Shown here in pieces: positions 30,869-37,282 of a stretch of DNA of 37,282 nt. The first letter of the stretch is position 1. The number at the start of each line of letters is the position of its first letter. Position numbers and translations under genes: made by a program. Under the pieces are notes generated by a model. That model worked only from the letters and a program-made list of their open reading frames with translations. It ran no database searches and was not told where the DNA came from. Source of the DNA: JAYWGN01 sp043778255 (lineage in GTDB: Bacteria > Bacteroidota > Bacteroidia > Chitinophagales > Chitinophagaceae). The stretch lies in the NCBI GenBank assembly GCA_043778255.1, contig JAYWGN010000024.1, forward strand, positions 1-37,282, given 5' to 3'.

Positions 30869-31969
30869 ATGAAACACGGTACAAAAATAATAATAAGTAT
30901 TATTATGCTATTGCAAAATGTATTAGTAATAGCACAAAAAAGTACATTAAAAGTAAATGCAAATGCAGCTCCCAACCTTATAATAATAACAACAGATGGC
31001 TTAAGGTGGCAGGAGTTATATACAGGTATAGATACCGCAATTGCTAATAACCCCAAGTATAATGAGGAGGATAGTGCAGGTATTTATAATAAATATAAAA
31101 ACCAACCAATAATGCCATTTGTAACTAACTATATAGGTAGTAATGGGCAGCTTTGGGGCAATAGAAATTATGAATGTGTTGGTAGTGTTAGCAACAAATA
31201 TTGGTTTAGCTACCCTGGGTATAGTGAGTTATTTTGTGGTTATGTTGATGACAAAATTAATAGTAACGACTATAAAAATAACCCTAATACCACACTGCTT
31301 GATTACTTGCAAAAGCAACCAGTGTATCACAATAAAATTGCAGCATTTGGAGCTTGGCATGCTTTTGAACGTATATTAAATAAGCCCCGAGCTGGCTTTC
31401 CCATTACCAATGCATTTGATAAATATATAAATGGAAAATCAACTATGGCAAAGGCCATTAATAAACTTAATAAGGAAGCTTACAAACCCTTTGACGATGC
31501 AGAATGCCTCGATGTATTTACGCATAATATGGCATTAGATTACTTAAAAACACAACAGCCAAAAGTGTTATACATTAGCTATGGCGAAACCGATGAGTGG
31601 GCACATGAAGGTAAATATAAAAGTTACTTAAATGCAGCAAGGCAAGTAGATGATTATATAAAAGAAATATGGAACTATGTACAATCAAATGCATTTTACC
31701 ATAACAATACTGTATTACTTATAACCACCGACCATGGCCGTGGTATAGGTGTGGAGTGGACAAGCCACAATGCCAAAATAAGCCGAAGTAACGAAACTTG
31801 GTTTGCAATATTGGGTACAAGTGTACAAGCTGCAGGAGTAGTTAAAAGTAATAACTACCTACAAGAACAATTAGCCCAAACAATAGCCAACTTATTAGAA
31901 CTTAACTTTGCAGCCAAACACCCAGTAGCAAAGGCTATTGAATTAAAGCTGGGTGAAATAAATAAATAA
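30869..31969 (+). CDS. Secreted alkaline-phosphatase-superfamily hydrolase
   Basis: 366 residues with a signal peptide of about 22 (ending VIAQ). The fold begins NLIIITTDGLRWQELYTG, with metal-site D43. A nucleophile region lies in YWFSYPGYSELFCG (111-124), where S114 or S119 would be the attacking residue. The second metal cluster is ISYGETDEWAHEGKY near 237-251, with Asp and His, and TTDHGRG near 285. The pattern resembles phosphodiesterase/phosphatase members of the superfamily rather than sulfatases, which would show a C/S-x-P-S-R motif. The substrate is unknown, although phosphate scavenging is a reasonable guess. Stops of this gene and of the NarL regulator gene face each other with 19 bases between them. 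Confidence 0.8.
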   Translation: MKHGTKIIISIIMLLQNVLVIAQKSTLKVNANAAPNLIIITTDGLRWQELYTGIDTAIANNPKYNEEDSAGIYNKYKNQPIMPFVTNYIGSNGQLWGNRNYECVGSVSNKYWFSYPGYSELFCGYVDDKINSNDYKNNPNTTLLDYLQKQPVYHNKIAAFGAWHAFERILNKPRAGFPITNAFDKYINGKSTMAKAINKLNKEAYKPFDDAECLDVFTHNMALDYLKTQQPKVLYISYGETDEWAHEGKYKSYLNAARQVDDYIKEIWNYVQSNAFYHNNTVLLITTDHGRGIGVEWTSHNAKISRSNETWFAILGTSVQAAGVVKSNNYLQEQLAQTIANLLELNFAAKHPVAKAIELKLGEINK

Positions 31970-31988
31970 AAAGTAGCATTTCAACTTA

Positions 31989-32609
31989 TTATAAAATCTC
32001 ATTATCAATACCTGCTCTTATGAGGAGTGCAGTGTTTTTTACATTGAGTTTGAAGTATAAATTTTTACGATGAGTGTCCACCGTATCAATACTTATAAAT
32101 AATTGTGTGCTTATTTGATTATTGGTTAATCCTTCGGCAATTAATTTTAATACTTCTATTTCTCTTTTGGTTAGTATTGGTTTTTCACTTTGTTTTAGTA
32201 GGGTACTTTTGTATATTTTTCCTGTTTCAAAACTAAAGTAAATGCCACCTTCGTTGGCAGTATTTATTGCTGCAATAAGCTCTTCTTTATTTACATTTTT
32301 TAGCAAATATCCACTAGCTCCACTCTCCATCATTTTGCTCATATAACTACCTTGATTAAATGTGCTTAATGCCAGTACCATTACATTTTTATATTGTTCT
32401 TTTATTTGTTTGCACAAATCTATTCCGCTACTATCGGGCAAATTTATATCCATCAATACCACATTGCAAGTGTGTGTTTTAAAAAATTGTAGGCACTCCT
32501 CACTAGTAGTGCTATGGCCTACTACTTTAATATTAGTTTCGTTGTGCAATAGTGATATAATGCCCTCTACAACTACTGAATGATCTTCTACAATATACAC
32601 AGTTATCAT
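31989..32609 (-). CDS. NarL/FixJ-family response regulator
   Basis: 206 residues. The receiver has acidic residues E8 and D9, the phospho-acceptor D54 (VVLMDINLPD), and K104 (YLLKNV). The LuxR-type helix-turn-helix occupies about 143-200 (ILTKREIEVLKLIAEGLTNN, then IDTVDTHRKNLYFKL). It is the last gene of a minus-strand operon; the kinase stop is 3 bases before its start. It is the natural phosphate acceptor of both kinases upstream. The paired 19-bp elements at 36672-36717 and 37042-37060 are candidate binding sites, by inference from position and shared promoter geometry. Confidence 0.93.
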   Translation of the reverse strand: MITVYIVEDHSVVVEGIISLLHNETNIKVVGHSTTSEECLQFFKTHTCNVVLMDINLPDSSGIDLCKQIKEQYKNVMVLALSTFNQGSYMSKMMESGASGYLLKNVNKEELIAAINTANEGGIYFSFETGKIYKSTLLKQSEKPILTKREIEVLKLIAEGLTNNQISTQLFISIDTVDTHRKNLYFKLNVKNTALLIRAGIDNEIL

Positions 32610-32612
32610 AAG

Positions 32613-34538
32613 TTATACGTTTAATTCAATATTGATTGATGTACCATTATTGGGTTTACTATTAATATCAATAGTACCGTTTAAATAGTTTACACGGTGA
32701 GTAATGTTTGTAATACCTATACCAGTAGCTTGTTTGAGGGTTGCTATGTCAAACCCTTTTCCATCATCTTCCACAGTTATTAATACCTTACTTTCTGTTT
32801 TGGTTAGTTGTACTATTATTTGGTGGGCACTAGCATACTTTACTGCATTGTTTATCAACTCTTGTATAATTCTATACACATTTACGTTGGTTACATTTCC
32901 TAAATCTCTCTCCATACCTAGCTGTTGAAAGTTGATAACACAATTATTGGTTTGTTGTAGCGATTGGCAAAAATCTTGTATAGCATTTTGCAAACCAAAC
33001 TTAACCAAAGCCTCTGGCATAAGGTTGTGAGCTACTTTACGAAGTTCAGCAATGGTACTGTCCAGTTGGTTAATCGATTTTTCAAATCGCAAAGTATTTT
33101 CTGTATCTAGTATCATATTTTCTTTTATATTATTGAATGAAAATTTTACACCGCTAAGCATACCGCCCAACCCATCATGTAGGTCTTTTGCTAATCTGGT
33201 ACGTTCCTCTTCTTGCCCTTTAAGCATTGCATCTACGGCTTGTAATTTTTTTTCTTTTTCTAATTGGATTATTTGTTGTTGATGTATTTTTTGTTTCGAT
33301 CTAAAATTACGATAGCCAAGTAAGCTAATTAGAAATACAGCAATAGCAGTGGCAGCATATATTTTGTTCAAAGTAGATTTTTGCTTGTTATCATTGGTGA
33401 GTTTAAAAATTTCAGTTTCCTTTTTTTGAGTTTCATATTTCTTTTCAAGGTCTTGTATATTTTTTGCAGTTTCGGCATCTTTATTTTTATTGTTAATTGA
33501 ATCAGCTTTCATTTCATATTCATCAGCCAATGCGTAATTATGTAATGCAGCTTCTATTTTCAATAACAAGTTGTAACTATTAAGTGCATAATCTTCAAGG
33601 CTGTCAGTTATGGAAATATTCAAAGCTTTCAATGCAAATTTTTCAGCTTCATTATATTTTCCTTCATAATATTTTTCTATTGCATAATCATATTGAAGCC
33701 TAACTTTATAATATGCATCATCATCTTCCATTTTAATATCCTTCAGCATTACTATATACTTATTTATTTCGCCATATTTTTTTTGACTTATTTTAGCAAA
33801 AATTATATTTTGTAAACTACTTGCCATTGATTGGTAGTTGTCATTTTCTTGTTTACTTATAGTTATTGCTTCGTTTGCATATAATATTGTACTATCATAC
33901 CCTTTTAAATCTAAATAAATACCTGCAATATTTGTTAACGTAAACACATAAGAGTGCCTATCTCCTATGCCTTGCTTAGATAATAAAAGGCTTTTTTGAG
34001 CATAAATAAGGGCATTTTTGTATTGATTTATGTGAGAAAATATCGTCGCTACATTGCCATATAAAAACAATAAATTTACACTATCTTTAATTTCTTCTAG
34101 TTTAGCTAAAGCCTTTAAATTATAAATAATTGCAGAGTCATATTGGTTTAAGCTATTATAACAATTGGCTATATTGCCATTACAAAATGCAGCTTGTTTT
34201 TTATTGCCAATTTTTTCAGCTAATGCTAATCCTTCGTTGCAAATTATTAATGCGGTATCAATTTTATTTAATTGCATATAAACAGCCGAGGCGTTACTGG
34301 AGTAGTTAAGAAGTCCTAATGAATAATTTAATTTTTGAGATAATTTTTTAGCAATATCAATATAGTATAATGCTGAATCTGTTTTTGAATAAATATAACG
34401 ATTTCCAATTTTATTATAAAGTTTAACCCTATTAGTATCCTCTTTAGTTTTTGATAGCAATTGGTATAGGCTATCTGGTATTTGTGCTGCTAAGAAAATA
34501 GGACATAGCAGTAAAAAAATAAAAATAAATCGGTTCAT
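32613..34538 (-). CDS. TPR sensor histidine kinase, HPK7 type (kinase 1)
   Basis: 641 residues with an N-terminal signal peptide (FIFIFLLLCPIFLAAQ). Tetratricopeptide repeats fill about 30-345, e.g. LGLLNYSSNASAVYMQLNKI and NGNIANCYNSLNQYDSAII. A short coiled coil is followed by a single membrane helix (about 393-410, IYAATAIAVFLISLLGY). The cytoplasmic part has the HisKA_3 dimerisation helix with H454 in DLHDGLGGMLSG and an ATPase domain with NNAVKYASAH and EDDGKGFD. The sensor is periplasmic, and the TPRs probably bind a protein partner. The catalytic half is nearly identical to that of the neighbouring kinase at both protein and DNA level, whereas the TPR halves differ greatly. Kinase 2 ends 74 bases upstream. 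Confidence 0.92.
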   Translation of the reverse strand: MNRFIFIFLLLCPIFLAAQIPDSLYQLLSKTKEDTNRVKLYNKIGNRYIYSKTDSALYYIDIAKKLSQKLNYSLGLLNYSSNASAVYMQLNKIDTALIICNEGLALAEKIGNKKQAAFCNGNIANCYNSLNQYDSAIIYNLKALAKLEEIKDSVNLLFLYGNVATIFSHINQYKNALIYAQKSLLLSKQGIGDRHSYVFTLTNIAGIYLDLKGYDSTILYANEAITISKQENDNYQSMASSLQNIIFAKISQKKYGEINKYIVMLKDIKMEDDDAYYKVRLQYDYAIEKYYEGKYNEAEKFALKALNISITDSLEDYALNSYNLLLKIEAALHNYALADEYEMKADSINNKNKDAETAKNIQDLEKKYETQKKETEIFKLTNDNKQKSTLNKIYAATAIAVFLISLLGYRNFRSKQKIHQQQIIQLEKEKKLQAVDAMLKGQEEERTRLAKDLHDGLGGMLSGVKFSFNNIKENMILDTENTLRFEKSINQLDSTIAELRKVAHNLMPEALVKFGLQNAIQDFCQSLQQTNNCVINFQQLGMERDLGNVTNVNVYRIIQELINNAVKYASAHQIIVQLTKTESKVLITVEDDGKGFDIATLKQATGIGITNITHRVNYLNGTIDINSKPNNGTSINIELNV

Positions 34539-34612
34539 GTTTTTAATAATTTATTATGAGCAATTACATTTAACCAAAAACTATAAAATCATTTTAAAAA
34601 TTTATAAAATTA

Positions 34613-36553
34613 TCATACAGTCAAATCAATATGTACTGATGTACCTTCATCTAGTTTACTATCAATATCCATCATACCTTTAAAATAATCTACTCGGTGT
34701 TTTATATTACTCAACCCAATTCCCTTTTCTGTTGCTAAAATATTTTTATCAAACCCTTTTCCATCATCTTCCACAGTTATTAATACCTTATTTTCTGTTT
34801 TGGTTAGTTGTACTATTATTTGGTGGGCACTAGCATACTTTACTGCATTGTTTACCAACTCTTGTATAATTCTATACACATTTACGTTGGCTACATTTCC
34901 TAAATCCCTCTCCATACCTAATTGTTGAAAATTAATAGAACAACTATTATTTTGTTGGAGTGATGAGCAAAAATCTTCAATCGCATTTTGCAAACCAAAC
35001 TTAACCAAAGCCTCTGGCATAAGGTTGTGAGCTACTTTACGAAGTTCAGCAATAGTACTGTCCAATTGGTTAATCGATTTTTCAAATCGCAAAGTATTTT
35101 CTGTATCTAGTATCATATTTTCTTTAATGTTATTAAAGGATAATTTTACACCGCTAAGCATACCGCCAAGCCCATCATGTAGGTCTTTTGCTAAGCGGCT
35201 TCGTTCTTCTTCTTGCCCTTGTAATAAATTATCTATAGCGGCTAATTGTTTTTCTTTTTGAAGCTCTGTTATTTGTTGTTGTTGTATTTTCTGTTTGCTT
35301 TTAAAATTGCGATAACCTAAAATACCAATTAAGGTAATGCCTAATGCAGTGCCAATTAAAATTTTATTTAAGGTTTCTTTTTTTTGGTTTTCTAAACTTA
35401 ATTTTATTAAATCTTTTTCAGCTTCAAATTTTGCTATTGCATTTTTATTTTTTTGAGAAAAAAGAGAGTCGGTATATTTAAATTTACTTCTATAGTATTT
35501 AATGGCGGTTTTATAGTCTTCATTATATATGGCCATATCTGCTAAAATGCTATTTGTAGATAAATATCCATCCGTATTTTTTAATTTTTTTGTTAAGGCT
35601 AATCCTCTTATTAATAACTCATCGGCAGCCCGCATTAGCTTTTGTTTTGTTGTTGGTATTTCTGGGTATTTAATTTCTTTTATAAGGGAGTCGTCTTTTG
35701 CTAATTCAAAAAGCGATTCGCCAAGGTAAACAATATTAAATGCGGAGGTTAGGCAATTAGGGGCTATTCTATCGAATATTTTTTGGGCTTTAAGTTGTAT
35801 TTCAATAGCTTTTAAGGGGTCGGTTTTATAATATAAATTAGAACGTTCTGTCATTATAAATGCCATTGGAAACTCTTGCTTTTTGTTTTCAAAAAAATTA
35901 AACGCTTCACCAAAATATTTCTCAGACAGGGTTATGTTTTCCATGTGAGAATAACAATATCCGAATTGAATATTAATTTCTGCTTTATTAAAACCATTTG
36001 GTTGTAATTTTTCTAGTGCTTCAGCTTTTTGCAAGTATGCTAATACTTCTGTAAATTTTTTTTGTGAGATGGCTACTTTTGCTAAACCTAAATAATTTTT
36101 TTGTGATAAATTATTTAGGTTTAATTTTTCGCATAAGGATAATGATTTTAAGTAAAATTTAGTGGCATCAACATAATTTGCTTTGTACAGGTTTATTTGC
36201 CCCTCTACTAAATAATTTTTTGCAAGCTCCATTTGGTTTTTCAACCGCTCATTTATATTAGTTGAATTTTTATTGTCAATAATGGCTTCGTCTATTAACC
36301 CTGCCTTTACTTTTATTTTAGCCGCTGTGTTTAGTGCTTTTGCATACTGCTGTTGTATGTTATTAGCTTTACCTAATTGTATTAATAATAAAGCACTGCC
36401 AATTGCAGAATCAGGAAAATAAATTGAAAGCTCCTCAGCTGCATTTCTTACACTATCAAATTTAATTTCTGCCGCATTAAAATTTTGTGCAGCAACGCTA
36501 TTACATGCAAAATAGATAATTAGGTGTAAAATTTTTAGATTTATTTTTTTCAT
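34613..36553 (-). CDS. TPR sensor histidine kinase, HPK7 type (kinase 2)
   Basis: 646 residues from the ATG at 36553. A TTG 17 codons upstream would place charged residues before the signal peptide (NLKILHLIIYFACNSVAAQ) and is rejected. TPR-like helices run over about 30-330 (LAKNYLVEGQINLYKANYVD, YLGLAKVAISQKKFTEVL, YCYSHMENITLSEKYFGEAF). A membrane helix follows near 385-402 (ILIGTALGITLIGILGY). H459 in DLHDGLGGMLSG is the phospho-acceptor, and the ATPase boxes match kinase 1. It is the first gene of the operon. The start is divergent from the small gene at 36770, and the intergenic region holds two copies of a 19-bp element. The two kinases may sense different partners and share one regulator. 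Confidence 0.92.
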   Translation of the reverse strand: MKKINLKILHLIIYFACNSVAAQNFNAAEIKFDSVRNAAEELSIYFPDSAIGSALLLIQLGKANNIQQQYAKALNTAAKIKVKAGLIDEAIIDNKNSTNINERLKNQMELAKNYLVEGQINLYKANYVDATKFYLKSLSLCEKLNLNNLSQKNYLGLAKVAISQKKFTEVLAYLQKAEALEKLQPNGFNKAEINIQFGYCYSHMENITLSEKYFGEAFNFFENKKQEFPMAFIMTERSNLYYKTDPLKAIEIQLKAQKIFDRIAPNCLTSAFNIVYLGESLFELAKDDSLIKEIKYPEIPTTKQKLMRAADELLIRGLALTKKLKNTDGYLSTNSILADMAIYNEDYKTAIKYYRSKFKYTDSLFSQKNKNAIAKFEAEKDLIKLSLENQKKETLNKILIGTALGITLIGILGYRNFKSKQKIQQQQITELQKEKQLAAIDNLLQGQEEERSRLAKDLHDGLGGMLSGVKLSFNNIKENMILDTENTLRFEKSINQLDSTIAELRKVAHNLMPEALVKFGLQNAIEDFCSSLQQNNSCSINFQQLGMERDLGNVANVNVYRIIQELVNNAVKYASAHQIIVQLTKTENKVLITVEDDGKGFDKNILATEKGIGLSNIKHRVDYFKGMMDIDSKLDEGTSVHIDLTV

Positions 36554-36671
36554 TTGATAGTATAATTTTTTTGTGTAGGGCACTCTAATTAATTTATTAA
36601 GCAATAGCCATTAAACCAAAAGAGATATAAAGATTACGTTTTAAATTGAAACAGCAGTAGCTTTCTTAAAA

Positions 36672-36747
36672 AATCCCCCCTTTACGGTATTTATTAAAAA
36701 TCCCCTATTTAAGGTAGTTCTATTAATCTTAAAAATGTAAGATTTGC
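36672..36747 (+). promoter_or_regulatory. Tandem 19-bp operator elements and -7 box of the 36770 gene
   Basis: AATCCCCCCTTTACGGTA (36672-36689) and AATCCCCTATTTAAGGTA (36699-36716) are 27 bases apart. Both fit AAATCnCCnnTTTAnGGTA once the preceding A is included. The -7-like TTTGC is at 36743-36747 and is followed by TTTTTAA. ATG starts 23 bases after the final C. No TTG is found at the -33 position; the second element takes that place, as expected for a promoter that needs an activator. Confidence 0.5.
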
Positions 36748-36769
36748 TTTTTAATCAAAAACAAAAATT

Positions 36770-36991
36770 ATGTACTTACAAACTCATTTGCCTGACAGCA
36801 TTAAAAATGAAATTACAAAAGTAATACCAAAAAACAAAGTTTTAAAAATTGTAAAAAAGAAAAGTTTATCATTTTTAAAAATTTATTATATAAATGTAAA
36901 AGTATTTATCTGGAACTTATCTCCTTTGCATTGGTTTGATGATATGAAGGAAATTAAAATAGACCTTGATCAATTTCAATGTAAAAAGTAG
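36770..36991 (+). CDS. Small basic protein of unknown function
   Basis: 73 residues (MYLQTHLPDSIKNEITKVIP...), rich in lysine, with a predicted amphipathic middle (KSLSFLKIYYINVKVFIWNL) and an acidic C-terminal stretch. No signal peptide and no family match is recognised. The main support for it being a real gene is its promoter. It has the same operator, TTTGC box and 23-base distance to ATG as the next gene at 37113, which is clearly coding. It lies between kinase 2 and the fibre-like gene. It could be a regulator partner, or a spurious frame within a leader. Confidence 0.5.
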   Translation: MYLQTHLPDSIKNEITKVIPKNKVLKIVKKKSLSFLKIYYINVKVFIWNLSPLHWFDDMKEIKIDLDQFQCKK

Positions 36992-37041
36992 CATTTATTG
37001 TAAGGTTTAAATAAATAGTTAATTAAAAATCATTTTCATAA

Positions 37042-37090
37042 AATCACCCTTTTACGGTAGTACTTACCTGTTTTAAATATTCATATTTGC
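37042..37090 (+). promoter_or_regulatory. Single operator element and -7 box of the 37113 gene
   Basis: AATCACCCTTTTACGGTA at 37042-37059 is the third copy of the element upstream of the 36770 gene. TTTGCTTTATTAA begins at 37086. The distance from the final C of TTTGC (37090) to ATG (37113) is 23, the same as for the 36770 gene. Confidence 0.5.
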
Positions 37091-37112
37091 TTTATTAAAC
37101 CATTTATAACAA

Positions 37113-37282
37113 ATGAAAATAATTGTTATCTCTTTTTTAATTTTATTAGTAACCAATTACACAAATGCACAATCTGTTGCGCTTAATACTGATGGCAGCA
37201 CAGCTAATACATCATCAATACTTGATATTAAAAGTACGACAAAGGGAATATTAGTACCCCGATTATCTAAATTAGAAAAAAA
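37113..37282 (+). CDS. Start of a secreted fibre/adhesin-like protein (partial)
   Basis: The frame from the ATG at 37113 runs off the window after 56 codons. It has a signal peptide (MKIIVISFLILLVTNYTNAQ) followed by SVALNTDGSTANTSSILDIK and STTKGILVPRLSK. That phrase (new-turn DG, then ILDIKSTTKGILVPR) is the common N terminus of Bacteroidota tail-fibre-like and trimeric surface proteins. The rest of the gene lies outside, so length and tail domain are unknown. It shares promoter elements with the preceding small gene. Confidence 0.75.
   Translation, partial: MKIIVISFLILLVTNYTNAQSVALNTDGSTANTSSILDIKSTTKGILVPRLSKLEK

Noticed and set aside
36554..36604. Upstream TTG start for kinase 2
   Set aside because: It would place 17 charged residues before a clean signal peptide that begins at the ATG at 36553.

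Overview
The window comes from a low-GC member of the Bacteroidota, most likely an aquatic, Chitinophagales-like lineage. The evidence is two gliding/type IX secretion lipoproteins (gldH, gldJ), a secreted protein with a type IX sorting tail, bshC of bacillithiol synthesis, a TPR-type sensor kinase pair, repeated Bacteroidota promoters of the form TTG-N19..22-TAnnTTTG, and no Shine-Dalgarno sequences to speak of. No phage, IS transposase, CRISPR or rRNA genes are visible. The genus cannot be fixed from this sequence.

Layout. 1-2.4 kb: end of an outer-membrane barrel gene, a secreted protein with a type IX tail, and a fibre-like surface protein with a 102-bp internal tandem repeat. 2.5-4.9 kb: a tight three-gene cassette of methyltransferase, family GT6 glycosyltransferase and family GT11 fucosyltransferase, the enzyme pair expected for a blood-group A/B-like glycan tip. 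5.0-7.6 kb: an Rpn-type nuclease and a polysaccharide flippase. 7.6-9.7 kb: a minus-strand operon gldH-histidine kinase-OmpR regulator. 9.9-13.2 kb: a small secreted protein, a polyprenyl-phosphate type GT2, and an AAA ATPase/DUF234 gene lying between two near-identical 18-bp-stem hairpins. 13.5 kb: a GC-rich structured intergenic element, followed by topoisomerase IV subunit A. 16-21.3 kb: DUF547 protein, nucleotidyltransferase, PLP enzyme, secreted hypothetical, rimO, acyl-CoA-binding protein. 21.4-21.66 kb: tRNA-Val(TAC) whose 3' end and terminator are repeated in tandem with a 79-bp period. 21.8-26.5 kb: two lipoproteins, bshC, gldJ. 26.9-30.7 kb: a CocE-type hydrolase, a proton-pumping rhodopsin and its Blh retinal-forming oxygenase. 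30.9-37.3 kb: an alkaline-phosphatase-fold enzyme, then a NarL regulator with two paralogous TPR histidine kinases, a small basic protein and the start of another fibre-like secreted protein.

How the genes work together. Rhodopsin and Blh form a light-driven proton pump module: Blh cleaves beta-carotene to retinal, and the pump carries the DTE proton-pump triad, Met at the colour-tuning site (green) and Gly at the helix-E site that admits carotenoid antennas. A strong intrinsic terminator separates the two genes, so they are probably expressed at different levels. The kinase-kinase-NarL cluster faces two promoters of identical geometry. Each has a 19-bp direct-repeat element, a TTTGC -7 box about 31 bp downstream and an ATG 23 bp after that. 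This suggests a small local regulon of surface proteins. The GT6/GT11 cassette and flippase point to decorated surface polysaccharide.

The most unusual items are the putative ABO-like glycan cassette, the hairpin-bounded ATPase unit, the tRNA-tail array, the kinase pair with near-identical catalytic halves exactly 2,000 bp apart, and the paired operator-promoters. All functions are read from sequence by eye; no database search was run.
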